From positions 62,001 through 126,000 of the forward strand of contig JAUKTV010000029.1 in NCBI GenBank assembly GCA_030549205.1: 64,000 bases of DNA, in the 5' to 3' direction. The translations under genes and the position numbers were made by a program. This document shows positions 43,301 to 54,467 of this stretch, piece by piece (the first letter of the stretch is position 1; each line of letters begins with the position of its first letter). Below the pieces are notes generated by a model that worked only from the letters and a program-made list of their open reading frames with translations, was not told the origin of the DNA and ran no database searches. The DNA comes from Apiosordaria backusii (Eukaryota; Ascomycota; Sordariomycetes; Sordariales; Lasiosphaeriaceae).

Positions 43301-43881
43301 ATCATATGTCTCTCTTGCTTTCAGTCGCACATTAGAAACTTTTCTTCAATTGGGGGCAGATCCACGACTACTAATTACCTTGAGAACCCGGGAGCGCAGC
43401 CTGCCCGAAGAGTCTGAGCAAGAAAATCAGTTTCTTTTCTTCGAATTTGGCGATGAGGAAAACCGAACTACTTGGGGTTGTTTTGCTTCTGAAGAATGGC
43501 AACCCGGACTTGAGGAGTTTTGTCTGGACAAACGACCAATTTCCCTGCGGGATTGGATTGCGAGGTCTGAGGACCTTCCCAACAAGGATGCTCTGCTTGC
43601 ACAGATTGATCAGAGGTTGGCAGAATATGGGAAAGGCCTAGTAGCTGGACGGGATATGACTTTAGAGGCAGCGCCTTCGACAACAAGGACATCACCGGAG
43701 GCAACGACTTCGACAACAGAGACACCAGAACTCCACGGGAAAGCTCTTCCAAGTATCCCACTTGGATATCTCATTTCCTTTCTTCTGGGTGAGTAGTACA
43801 ATCTCTCAACAGTTCTTGATGCCTTGCTAACTCGGTACAAAAGGGGTACTGTTGTCAGCTATGGTTTCTGTTTTTCTTTAG
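40331..43881 (+). CDS. NACHT-type STAND (NLR-like) protein with C-terminal membrane segment
   Basis: Model: join(40331..41291,41344..43788,43844..43881), 1147 aa. The N-terminal MDPVTSIGLVSAILSFVTFG is the helical N-terminal domain common in fungal STAND proteins (HeLo-like/SesA-like class). Walker A is GKFGLGKST (about 292), then YYFSTVIGGAQQQLTGLSKT and Walker B CLFIDGLDE (about 408), with SREETAF and EGVFLWTKLV typical of the fungal NACHT group; no ankyrin or WD repeats follow. Intron 2 (43789..43843) has a GTGAGT donor, a GCTAAC branch point and an AAG acceptor. Splicing replaces Glu-stop with VLLSAMVSVFL, so the protein would end in a 20-residue hydrophobic helix. Without splicing it ends at 43796 (1137 aa). 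Such proteins act in nonself recognition and cell death. Confidence 0.78.
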
Positions 43882-43980
43882 AAAGAATGACTCAGCCTAG
43901 GTAGGGTTCTCAGTTACATGCGGGTTATATGTATCATGGATATCCTGTGTTTTTATGTTCATCTTGGCTTTCTTTTCACT

Positions 43981-44168
43981 TCATCTGAGCTTCAATAAGA
44001 GGCATCGTGAGTAAACGGAGCTCTATTCAGACTTCTCATCTAAGCCTCAATAAGAGGTACCGTGAGCAAACGGGCCTCAATAAGAAACACCGTGAGCAAA
44101 CGAAAGCTCTATTCATAATTCTCATCCAAGCTTGAATAAATGGTATTCGTGCGCAAGCAGAGCTGCAT
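43981..44168 (+). repeat. degenerate tandem repeat with CAATAAGA / CGTGAGCAAACG words
   Basis: Four imperfect units contain CAATAAGAGG or CAATAAGAAA followed by CGTGAG(T/C)AAACG, interleaved with GAGCTCTATTCAGACTTCTC blocks. Unit length varies (about 30-58 bp). Confidence 0.7.
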
Positions 44169-44344
44169 CGAGGCGTGCCTTGGGAAAACATGATGGACGC
44201 TCTGAGAAGGACCTCTCATGACATTACTTAGTTTCTGAAACCACCTGGAATGTTTTATACCTGAGTTTCGTCACACACACACGTGCCATGCTTTCCCACA
44301 TTACTACGTCGTGGATAAAAAAAAAAGTGCGACTGCCATTAAAA

Positions 44345-44525
44345 ACAAAGATCTTGAAAGATAGTGATATGGCGTGGAAAGATGGTCAAAAGGCCTTAAA
44401 AAAGTAAATAATAGGCATTCCAATTACATCTAATTGCCTATTAAATTGGTATTTCGAAGACGTATCGACTTTCTTTCAACGTCATATTATTATCTTTAAG
44501 GGCCTTTGTTTTACGTAATAATCTT
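44345..44525. repeat. minisatellite family locus 5, extended element
   Basis: About 150 bp align with locus 7 (49210-49375): AAAGATGG-TC..AGGCCTTAA, then AGGC(A/G)TTCCAATT, GACGTATC, TATTATCTTT and GGTTTGTTTT-type blocks in the same order. So this is a dispersed element rather than independent slippage. Confidence 0.65.
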
Positions 44526-44849
44526 TATTTTTCTGTCGACGACGTGTTTAGCAAAGCCTTGGGCCATACTTTGTCGAGTGCCGCGTATGACAGGTACACA
44601 AGCACACATAAGAAAAGTTCAATAATCCCCGATGAATAGGGGCCCAACCGATTGAATGAAAGCAGGTACGAGGCGTGTGTTGCGGCACGACATGCACGGA
44701 GCGAGGGAGCCGGAGCCGGGAGGATTACAAAGTGTATGTGTTCCTGCGTCGTCAGCGGTGTTTGCATGGTGTGGAACCATCAAGCCAAAGCACACAGATC
44801 CATATGAGGCAGCTTGCTAGGCATCGAAACACAGTTGGCAGAGCGTACA

Positions 44850-44985
44850 AGATAGTTGATGGACCTTGAGAGATAGTTGGTAGACCTGAAAGATAGTCGG
44901 TAGACATTTGAAGATACTCGACAGGCCTTCTAAGATAGTCAATAGGCCCTAATAATGTTTACAGGGGCATTTAAATGTAATCGGA
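44850..44985. repeat. minisatellite family locus 6 (five units)
   Basis: Five consecutive units starting AGATAGTTGATGGACCTTG, AGATAGTTGGTAGACCTG, AGATAGTCGGTAGACATTT, AGATACTCGACAGGCCTTC and AGATAGTCAATAGGCCCT, in forward orientation. Confidence 0.75.
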
Positions 44986-47139
44986 ACACCTGCATCAAGC
45001 TGTCTTGAGTGGTAGGTTATGTAGCTAGCGGTGCTATGTTTTTGTCTAGGGCGTGGGTAGATCTTATCAGGTAATCCTGATGCTTTGGATATTGCTGACG
45101 TGGACATGTCAAAAAAGCAGTGGCTGTCATGAATTTTTTGCTGTTGACATTCCTCGCGAATCGCCGGCTGGGGGCGGATCAGATGCTACCCTTTGGGATA
45201 CGCGAAGCGCGGAGGGAGACGTTAAGCCGCGCGCTTCATTGTTGACGAGTGACGCGGAAAACCAGTGGGTTCGCGGTGATGTGATCAGAGGCATTTGAGA
45301 ACTGGGAATTGGGAATTGACGGCATTATCGGAATTCATGGATTTGATATCGTGGACAACGCACACTGAGCATTCTGGGATCTGGGTCGGTCTGGAATCGG
45401 TGGTGGGTGGAGCAGGTGGAAAAGGGCTGTGCAAACGCAGGCTTCGTCTGTAATTTCGGGTGCCCACACTTTGCAGTGGTTTATGCAGCCACCCCGCCGT
45501 ACATTGAAATTCCCAAGGCACTGAATTTCAGTCAACGGGAAGCAACGGCGAAGTGGCTTGGGCTCCGTCTCCGTTGTCGTCTATGCGGGTGGAGACTCGT
45601 ATTCAGCGAGTGGTCTACAATTTATCCCCAAATCGCCTGACAGCCGATGGTAACGGTACGACAAAAACAACAACAGCGAGACACGCCCGCTGCCAATGAA
45701 AATGCCCAGTGTCCAAAGTGGAATCAAGACAGACGGACTCGCTCAACGGTGGAGAAATGCACAAAAAAGACAAACGGCTGGCGGCGTGCATTTGAATGCG
45801 GTTCTCTTTCTCTCCACCGAACCCCCGTGCTTCTTGTTTCAAGTTGGAATCCCCGGCCCCGCCGCCACTTGGTTGTCCAGCGCCCAGCGGTAGCCCAGAG
45901 GTTGTCGCCGGTTTGCCGCTGTCTTTTGTTGACACACGGAGCATTGGCACAAGATATCCGTTGACTCCATCGACGCTTATTAAAAGATATCCAAGAATAT
46001 CCAAAAATATCCCAGTATGACAGGTGCGCGGGCGGAGAAAACCGTTTAAATGGCCGGCGCTGTGGGTTTTTATCTGAACACGAAATGCAGATGCTGGGAA
46101 CGTGGCAGGGTGACACACAGTGTGTGCATAATTTATCGGGGCCGGTATCCTGGCGGTGCCTGGGAGTTGGGATGATGCTCAGATGACAGATCAAGATAGG
46201 GCGAACGCCATGAGATGTAGGAAAACAGTAACATGGGATGGTATTCTGTTAACGGCACACACCTCCCAGTGATCGGCGGAAGAGAGCCGCGCCCCTGAAA
46301 TTTGTTCTCTTGGTTCAACGCGCTTCGATTGGTCCCCTGGGCCGTGTGCCAGCTCCGTTCCGCTAAGCCCAAAGTGGGCGGCACCTGGGGGAGGGACATG
46401 GAAGCGACCATTCACGATGAGGGTTCCCCTGCAGAGAAGCACAGCGATGTGCCCCAGCATCCCGAGGTCCAGTGCAATTTCGTTTTCGCTTGCACCCTTC
46501 CCCCCTGGGCTTCTCCTCCCTCGCCAGTTTCTCCCGTCTGCAACAAAACCACTGTCGCTCCTTATCTCGTAATAACCAAAGTCGCTCATTTCAACCCTTT
46601 CGCGTGCGTTTGCCTTGCAACCGATCCCCCACAGCCTCTCCTGTCGAACCCCGATCCTCAGACATCGACGACGACGACCACAACCTCGTTGTGAACAGCA
46701 TCCCGACCCTCCAGTGTGAGACGAAGGCGATGCGCGCTCACCAGTAGTCCGTCCACCGAAACAGGGAGACGAGAACCCTCCAAGCAACCACCGAACCACC
46801 TTTTGCCCGATCCCACCCGATCGCGACCACTCGTTTACAACACCACTTCGATTCAGTTTTCCGTCCATTTTCATCGCCCTTTGGCATCCCAGCGCCCGTT
46901 TTTGAAAGGTTCTGTGAACCTGTGGCCGATACCCAACAAGCAAAAAAAAAAAAGAGAACAGTACCGAACCAGCCGACGCCGCCGTCGTTGAAGTGGACCG
47001 CCCAGTCACCTGAGTAGCAGCCACCGACGCAACCGATAGTGTAGAGTAGTGTAGGACCATTCGACACCTTGGACAACGCCAAACCGCCGCATCGACACAT
47101 TCATCTCCAACGTCATCATCCTCCATTCAGACAAACACA

Positions 47140-48123
47140 ATGAAGTCGATAGCCTTCTTCGCCGCGGCCTTGTTCTCTGTCGCCCAGGCCCTTCCAGAAA
47201 AGCACATGGTGGCCCGGCAGGCCGCCAAAATAATACCAGTGCAACAACCGATCGAAGACGCGAAATTAGACGCAGCAACAAATCAAGGATGCTTCAAGTC
47301 GGCGGGCGAGATGACCATGGTCACTACCATCAAGTGGAACACGATTGGTGAGTGTGCCGGAAAGGTCTGTATACAAAAGGGCTTTGCCGTCGCTGCTAGC
47401 ATGGGTGGAAATCAGTGCTGGTGCGGAAACAAGTACCCGCCCGAGGACGACTTGGTAGAGAACAAGAACTGCAACGTTGGATGCCCCGGTTTCGGAGAAC
47501 ACGCCTGTAAGTTCGCCGGCTAACTTTGATGCCGATGATGAAATGTGAGAGTGCTAACTGAAAATTGCTCAGGCGGTGGAAAGAACTACTTCTCAGTGTA
47601 CAACACAGGAAAGACATTAGATGTGGATTATGCCGAAGATAGCGGGCCGACGGGCGAGAAACACAAAGAAACCACAACGTCATCAACAACCGCGCCAACC
47701 ACTGTCGTTACACTGCCTCCAAGCGTCGTCACACAGACACAAGCACCAGTCGAGGAGGAGAAGGGCGGGAAGAACGTGGCCGGTATCGTTGCCGGTGTCG
47801 TGGTTGGTGTCATTGCCGCGGTGGGTCTTGCCACGGGCGCGTACCTCTACCTGCGCCGCAAGAGAAACAAGGAGATTGAAGAGGAGCACCGTCGCAACGC
47901 CGCCGTGAGTGCCTTCATCGGCAAGCCGCCCGGAAGCAGCCGAGGCAGCGGCATTTCCGGCGCGGATTCCCGTATGGACCCAGTAATGGCCCAGAGGAGG
48001 ATGAGTGATGGCAGTATCGCCGACAACGAAGATTACTCCAGGAAGATCCTTCGCGTAAGTTTTTCTTCTCGACTAGAAATCAGAGCGTGACTCTAACTGA
48101 CCAAACAGGTCACCAATGCATGA
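47140..48123 (+). CDS. WSC-domain cell-wall integrity sensor, three exons
   Basis: Model: join(47140..47506,47573..48054,48109..48123), 287 aa. Residues 1-18 form a signal peptide (MKSIAFFAAALFSVAQA). The WSC domain at about 48-135 has GCFKSAGEM, CAGKVCIQKGFAVAASMGGNQCWCGN, and CNVGCPG...AC closed by GGKNYFSVY after the first intron. A short Thr/Ser/Val linker leads to one membrane helix (VAGIVAGVVVGVIAAVGLAT, about 192-216) and a basic cytoplasmic tail ending RVTNA. WSC sensors detect cell-wall stress at the plasma membrane and signal through Rho1 to the cell-wall integrity MAP kinase pathway. The stalk is short compared with yeast Wsc1. Confidence 0.88.
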
Positions 48124-50693
48124 TCAATTTCCGCCTACCGACCAAAGTGATGACGACAAACGAACTCGCCTGTATTTTAACCTTTGAACATCTGCATAAT
48201 ATCGGCGTATCAGGGAGGGGATATCTACTACCGCAACTTTGTTCAGCCTTTTCGGGAGACCGCATCGACCTCTCACGCAAGCGAGCGAGCGAGCAAAACG
48301 AAGGACGGACTCTTTTTCCGACTTGGTGAAGCACTTTTGCGTTGTAGGGTTTGAGCAAAGCGGCCGAATCCCGCAGTTGGGGTAACTCGGTCGTTTTTAT
48401 TTGCTCAGCCACGATGTTTTGTTTGGTTTATCCTCTCCTTTTTCTGCTACTTTTTGTTTTCTTTTTTGTGTCCAACTCCTCTGCTACACAAAATCCGGTG
48501 TCCCCAGATTCTTCCAGCATTTGGGAGAGAAGGGGGAAGGGGGGTTGATAAAGCTCCGGTCGGTCATTTTTTACTAGTATCTTTTTTTTTTTTTTTGCTG
48601 TGTTATGGGATTGGGATTGGGATTGAAAGAACAACCTGCCAACCTGGACCTCACGGGAAAGGGAAAAAAGGGAAAAAGGGAGAAGAAGAGAGGAAAGAAA
48701 GAAAGAGAAATATAACGGAAATATCTACATATCTATCTCGAAACGTATCTATCTCTACCTTGCCTTTATCTTACTATCTGCTTTTTCGCACTGCACAAAA
48801 ATGCCCGTTTTTATGGGCAAAAAGTCGCTCGCTATATGTTGCTATTTGCTTTTGATGTGTTTGATGAAGATGATTTATTGAGTGATGAGTGATGTTTTTG
48901 TTTGCTTGCTTGCTGACGTTCTTGACTTGTGGTTCTTGCCTTCTATTCACTCGCTTCATTGCCTTGCTTGAGTTTATACTTTGCTTCGAATTGCGTTGAT
49001 GAGAATTGAGATCTTGAGATTGTCTTTTGCTTTGCTTGTTTCCTTCACCTTGCCTTCATTTTTGACTGCCCTCAACAAGAATGACACAGGAGGGAGGGAG
49101 GGAGGGAAATATTTTGAGATTGTATATTGCCGACGAGATGAGATTTGGAAAATGTATGTATTTACACAAACTAAAAAAAAGACAAAAAAAACTTGGACAT
49201 GAAGCTGCCTACCTTAGTAAACAGGCTTTAAAAGATGGTCGATAGGCCTTAAGGATTGGATGACAGGCGTTCCAATTGCGTTTAAAGGCGTATTAAACCG
49301 TGTTTGAGACGTATCAACTATCTTTGAATGCCTAATAATTATCTTTTAAGAGGTTTGTTTTGAGTAGCAGTCTCTATTGTTTTGTTTACATATGATGTGT
49401 TATACTATACCAGATCTTGTGCCCTGTTCTGAGGTTTGAAGGTTAGACAGATCCCGTGATGTCTAGATTGGGAAGGCGGGTGAAATGGGCGCGTTTGTTC
49501 TCTGAGCTGGAGGTGAGAGAGGGGAAAAATAGGGGACCGACCGACCTGTCGATCATTTACTTGCTTGGGATCAGCGACACATACACGCACCTCAGGATGA
49601 TGTGCTTCCTGCCGTTCTTGCTGCCGTGTTACCGACCTCCCCTTTTTTGACCCTTTGGGGACGGGACCGGGAAATCGTGACAGAGTATACGAAAAAAGAG
49701 GCAGCCGGTTCGAAACAGAGCGGGCGGGCTGTGTGTGCGGGGACGGGAGAGAGGGGGCGGGATGAAGATCTCTGCCTTTTCTTGGGAGCCCGAAAAAAAA
49801 TGTGAAACGGGCTGTGATGGGAGGCTGTCAGGGGTAGGAACAGGAGGGGGGAAAAGGACAAAAGGTGGCGTTTGGGTTGATGCACCGTTTTGGACGGTTT
49901 GGGTTTGGGGGGAGATGCAGGTGATTGAGGCAACCCCCTCTTCGGCGTGGAGGATTGGCATGTGGGTGAGGGGTTGGATGATGGGTGATGGGTGAGGTGT
50001 GTGACCTTGTTGGGGGGGGGGTGAAGAAGGGGTGTATCAAACTGTCCGCTAAATAGAGGGAAGTCGGCTTGAGAACTGCGCTTTTAAGGAGCTCTTGATG
50101 AGATAGTCGGTTGTTGAAAGAGAGCTGTCTGGACACTTGTCCAAACCTGCATTTTGTTACCTGCTGGCCATTGAAGCAGATGCAAGATTGAGCCAAGGTG
50201 CGTGCGGAGAACGGGAAGGGAGCAATCAACACCACAACTCGCCATACACTCGCATGTTGGTGACAGTTTGACACAGTAACCAAGATTACAATTGCTGATT
50301 GAAACAAGCTGAATGTTGTAGCTGGTTTTATAGTGCTCTGTCAATTATTTGAGTTTTGATGCCAACGTTGGTTGTTCGGTTTGACGTGAAGTACAGTACA
50401 TGGCAGCCCTCTCTACATCAACTCAAACAGCCGACACCAGCAGAAAATCTACATGACCGCCAAAGCTGTTGCAGAACATATCCAGCCTCAATGTATTATA
50501 TGCTGCTTCGACGATGAGTTGAATCATTGGTGAATGTTTTGGACCACCACCCCAACTGCCGACGCTACCCGAAGCCCAAAATTCGACGTCATCCTTCCGC
50601 CAGCCATAGCTCCCTTCACCCATCAATTCCTCCCAGCTCCTCCAAGACCACCACCACCACCACCAACCCCCAAAACATCACGAAATCCCCAAC
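48124..50693. other. 2.6 kb gene-free interval
   Basis: 3' flank of the WSC gene (T-rich), GGGA microsatellite near 49090-49110, minisatellite locus 7 (49210-49375), then sequence without recognisable genes, and the C-rich promoter of the hydratase gene from about 50530. Confidence 0.45.
49210..49375. repeat. minisatellite family locus 7, extended element
   Basis: Begins AGGCTTTAAAAGATGGTCGA-TAGGCCTTAAGG and aligns with locus 5 across about 150 bp, including CGTTCCAATTGCGTTTAAAG and GAGACGTATCAACTATCTTT. Confidence 0.65.
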
Positions 50694-51763
50694 ATGCCCC
50701 CCCGAACCACCGCCCTCCGCCTCGGCCGCCTGGCCCTCCGCAGCAGCCATTGGTTCTACTCCACCGAAGCCCCCAGCCCGCTCCTCAGAATAACCGACAT
50801 CCCCGCCCCCTCCACCGGCCACATCCGCATCCTCGAGCTCAACCGCCCCTCGGCGCGCAACGCCATCTCCCGCGCCCTGCTAGATTCCCTCCGCTCCGAA
50901 ATCGAGGACATCCACGCGCAGTACGACCCAGCCACAGGAGAAGAACTGCCCACACCGTCGTGGAAGAAGCGGTTCGGGGGCGTGGCGGGGACGGACGAGA
51001 AGGGGCCGACGAGGGCGCTGGTCATTGCGAGCGCGGTGGACGCGAGCTTTTGTGCTGGGGCGGATCTGAAGGAGAGGAGAGGGTTTACGCTTGAGGAGTG
51101 AGTCTCATACTACAGCAACTGGTTTACGAATGGGGGAGAGAGACTAATGATCTGGCTTGGAACAGAACCGCGGCGTTTTTGCTTAATCTACGATCGACCT
51201 TGACGTTGCTGTCGAGTTTGCCGATTCCGACTATATCTGCGATTTCGTCGCTTGCTCTGGGGGGCGGGCTTGAGCTGGCGCTCTCTACGCACTTTCGGGT
51301 GCTGACATCTAATGCTGTGGTTGGGTTGCCGGAGACGAGGCTGGGGATTATTCCTGGTGCTGGGGGGACGTACCGTCTTCCTGCTCTGATTGGCATTCCC
51401 CGCGCTAGAGATCTTATTCTTACCGGGAGGAGGGTGTCTGCCCCGGAGGCGTATTTCCTTGGGTTGGCGGATCGATTGGTGGAGGTGCAACCTGAAAAGG
51501 AGTGGGAGAATCTAGAGGAGAAGGAAAGGGATGGGAAGGTATTGGATCTGGCGAGGAGGACGGCGTTGAGTGAGGCGGTGAGGCTGGCGACGGAGATTAG
51601 TGAGGGTGGACCGATTGCGATTAGGGCTGCGTTGAAGGCGGTTGGGGAGCCGATGGAGGCGGTGGAGAATGATATGTATCTGCGGGTGGTGAACACGGAG
51701 GATAAGCATGAGGCGCTGAAGGCGTTTGGGGAGAAGAGGAAGCCTGTTTTCAAGGGGAGGTAG
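50694..51763 (+). CDS. mitochondrial AUH-type enoyl-CoA / methylglutaconyl-CoA hydratase
   Basis: Model: join(50694..51097,51166..51763), 333 aa; the 68-nt intron splits a Glu codon and joins FTLEE to TAAFLLNLRST. The Arg-rich N-terminus (MPPRTTALRLGRLALRSSHW) is a mitochondrial presequence. Crotonase features: FCAGADLKERRG (oxyanion hole and AUH signature), GGGLELAL with the first catalytic Glu, and PETRLGIIPGAGG with the second. AUH enzymes hydrate 3-methylglutaconyl-CoA in leucine breakdown; fungal members may also serve general enoyl-CoA hydration. A Glu/Lys-rich insertion near residue 240 is unusual but does not break the fold. Confidence 0.87.
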
Positions 51764-52738
51764 ATAACCACAATGTGAGGTGGGGGACGGTTGCAGGGTA
51801 AGGGGCTTATGTGGGAATGTTGCGCCAGTTAGGGTCATTGTAGGATATCGAGCACCACGAGAAAGGCGGTTAAGGTTCTGGGTTGGCCCCTGTTAATAAT
51901 TCAACGCTTTATCCATGCTTGATATACAGTAATATACAACTGGTGCTTCATTTTCATCATAACCCTCGGCTTTCCACGACTTCAAGCCGAGTAAACGGTT
52001 TTCTGGATCGAATCAATGCTGGCGCGTGGTCTCGATCAGAAAACCTGTGACGTTATGGCAATTGAGTTTAAGTTCTCACCGGCTTCATCGGCTGTGGTAT
52101 GACTAGCTGCTTCTCCACGTTCGGCCGTCATCGGTGAATTCTGGGGAAACAATGGGATACCAATATTTGCTTCAAGTTTGTTGTTGAAGCTCTGTTTGTA
52201 TTGCCCAGCCCTCGACTTACAAGCGTGGTGGGATGCTAGACCCTGAGAATGGCCTCAGAAGCAATTGTCCAATTGTCATTGCCCACACAGCAACACAGGG
52301 AAGCACATGCCATTCAATTCTTCTTTATCCAGCCTCCTACAAGAAGGCAAGAGTGACATGCAGATCGGCCCAAAACCAAAAAAGCTGAAGCTTCCAGTTG
52401 CTTGCTCCCTTTCCCCCTCCCCCCACCAAAGAACGTCATTTGGGTAGCTTCATGGACCACCAACGAACCTATGACATCATCACCAATCCCGCAGCAGCGA
52501 CACCCTTTATAACAACCACCACCACACAGACAGTGGTTCATCCTACTCTTTTTTTTCCCCATTCTGCAAATTAACAAACATACCAAACCTCGAAATAAAT
52601 ATTTCTGCAAACACACACACAGTTTTTTTCTCGATTGCAACTCAGCCGAGAAACACCAACACCACTCACTACACTTATCCAAAGAAGCAAATTGCAGAGA
52701 AGAAGAAGAAGCAGCAGCAAGCAAGCAAGCAAGTCAAA
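51764..52738. other. intergenic
   Basis: 3' flank of the hydratase gene and long leader of the LEA-like gene. CCCCT/CCCCC-rich words at 52405-52430 could be stress-response elements (weak). AAGC/AGAAGA purine repeats lie directly before the start codon. Confidence 0.4.
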
Positions 52739-53328
52739 ATGTCCTTCCTCACCGAAGCCACCACCCGCCGCCTGGCCACCTTCTCCTCCCAGGCCATTCG
52801 CACCACCGCCACCACCACGGCTCCCCGAGCGGCCTTTTCCAGCAGCGTCACACTGCAAAAGAACGTTGTCGACACGACAAAGGACACGCTGAAGAGCGTG
52901 GATAGGACGGTGAGCGATAAGTTGGTGGATGCGATTGATATTGGCTGTAAGCTCCCCAAACATTCCCCCTCTCGTGCCAATTCCCCCCCCACTAACAAGA
53001 GTGTGTGTGTATAGCAAGCGTCGCCTCCAAAGTCAAAGAAGTAGCCGAAGACGTCACCGGCACCAAAAAGACCGGCGCCGCCGCCGAGGTCAAGGGCCAA
53101 GCTGCCGGCATGGCCAAGAATGTCTCTGGACAAGCCCAGGGCAAAGCCAATGAGTTGGCTGGCAAGGCTCAGGAACTGAGCGGGCAGGCGCAGGGGAAGG
53201 CTAGTGAGGTTGCGGGCAAGGCGCAGGGGAAGGCCAGTGAGGTTGCGGGCAAGGCCAAGGGGGCGGCTTATGAGGCTGAGGGGAAGGCCAAGGGGGCGGT
53301 GGAGGAGGGGAAGGAGAAGTTGCCTTAA
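52739..53328 (+). CDS. mitochondrial LEA/CsbD-like stress protein, two exons
   Basis: Model: join(52739..52946,53015..53328), 173 aa. The 68-nt intron has an ACTAAC branch point and a TATAG acceptor and joins AIDIG to SSVASKVKE. The N-terminus is rich in Arg, Ser, Thr and Ala with no acidic residue for about 35 positions after Glu6, as in mitochondrial presequences. The mature part is an amphipathic helix built of 11-residue-like repeats: AAEVKGQAAGMAKNVSGQAQ, then AGKAQ, GQAQGKASEVAG and AGKAKGAAYEAEGKAKG. This pattern is shared by group-3 LEA proteins and the CsbD family, which protect membranes and proteins in desiccation or heat. Unit number is likely variable because nearby units are nearly identical at the DNA level. 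Confidence 0.75.
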
Positions 53329-54467
53329 ATCTCTATCGTCGGCTTCACTGGATGGGTCTGATGGGAGAGATGCTGGTCATGCAGGACCTCACAACCACAA
53401 AAAGTTGTTTTATACCCCGGAGCAGAGAAGTTCATGGGTTGGGGATGGGGAAGATCAGTGGCATTGAGCATTCATGATCATGGAATGAGGTTTGGTGGTG
53501 TGTATGATGAGTTTTACGTCTGTAATGAGTTTTTTTTTCTTTTTCTTGTTAAATCGTTGAGCAAGGCATTCATGGCAATGGAAAATGGGTTATTCTTCAC
53601 TGCTGGCAACAACATTTCATGATGTGACATAACGTACTCATGCTCAACACGCTCACGATGATCACAATAGCAGAATCGCAGACAAGGGACAAATGTGAGA
53701 GTGTACCAGCACCTAAAACCCCTCAATCAGGTAGCCAGACAAGAACCCAGGCAAAGCCCAAATTTGTCCCCCCAACCAAGGCAAAACATTCTAGTCGAAC
53801 GCGTTGTAATAAGTGCCAGCGGGCCAAGAAACCTCGAGAACCTCACCCACTGACCCCCCATCTTGTGGGAAGCCTAGTAAGCAAGATATCCGTCTTTGGT
53901 TTCCCTGCCGCGGTTGATATACCGCTCGGAATACAGAGCTGGATCAAGGATGGGTCTCGCCTTGTGCTCCACCAAGCCGTGCGGATTTGTTTTTTTCGGA
54001 TGTGATAAAACAGAAAGTGTGGAGGAAAGAAGAAAAGGGAAAAAAAAAAAGGGACAGGGGAAAAAAGGGCCAATACTTTTTGTCTCTCTTGATGATCAAA
54101 TGCTGCCTCGCTTGTTTGGGTATCCTACATCTTCTCTTCTTCTTCTCTCTCCCCGTCTGGGCTATTCTCGGTACCATAAAATCTTCAAGTTCGTAATTAT
54201 TCTTTTTTAATTGGGGGAAGTAACCAAACCCTCGACAAACGTCACTCGGCGCCGGGGGTTGCCTCGTCGATTCCCCTCAAGAGACCGGCTGGCGGATCGT
54301 TTGGCTGACAAGAGAAACAGAGGGGATTCGGTGTCTGATTTTTCTTCCCATTGAGCCCTATGACACACAACGTCCTTGTTAGCAAACACAGAAGAAGGGG
54401 GGGATTGGGTGACAGGAAAGAAACAAACATACCACTCCCTCGCGCCCATCCTCCTCGACGAAGGCTG
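53329..54467. other. intergenic between two convergently arranged genes
   Basis: 3' flanks of the LEA-like gene and NUP37, with T-rich and A-rich runs (53530, 54040). No gene supported. Confidence 0.4.

Larger units (their letters stand above)
43882..47139. other. 3.2 kb gene-free interval with repeats
   Basis: It contains the CAATAAGA tandem repeat and minisatellite loci 5 and 6, with a weaker remnant at 45965-46015, then the long C/A-rich leader of the WSC gene (about 46400-47139). A long minus-strand frame over 46191-47126 lies antisense to that leader and has no domain. Confidence 0.5.

Noticed and set aside
46191..47126. 311-codon minus-strand open frame
   Set aside because: It lies antisense to the long leader of the WSC gene, has no domain, an erratic composition and no splice or promoter context.
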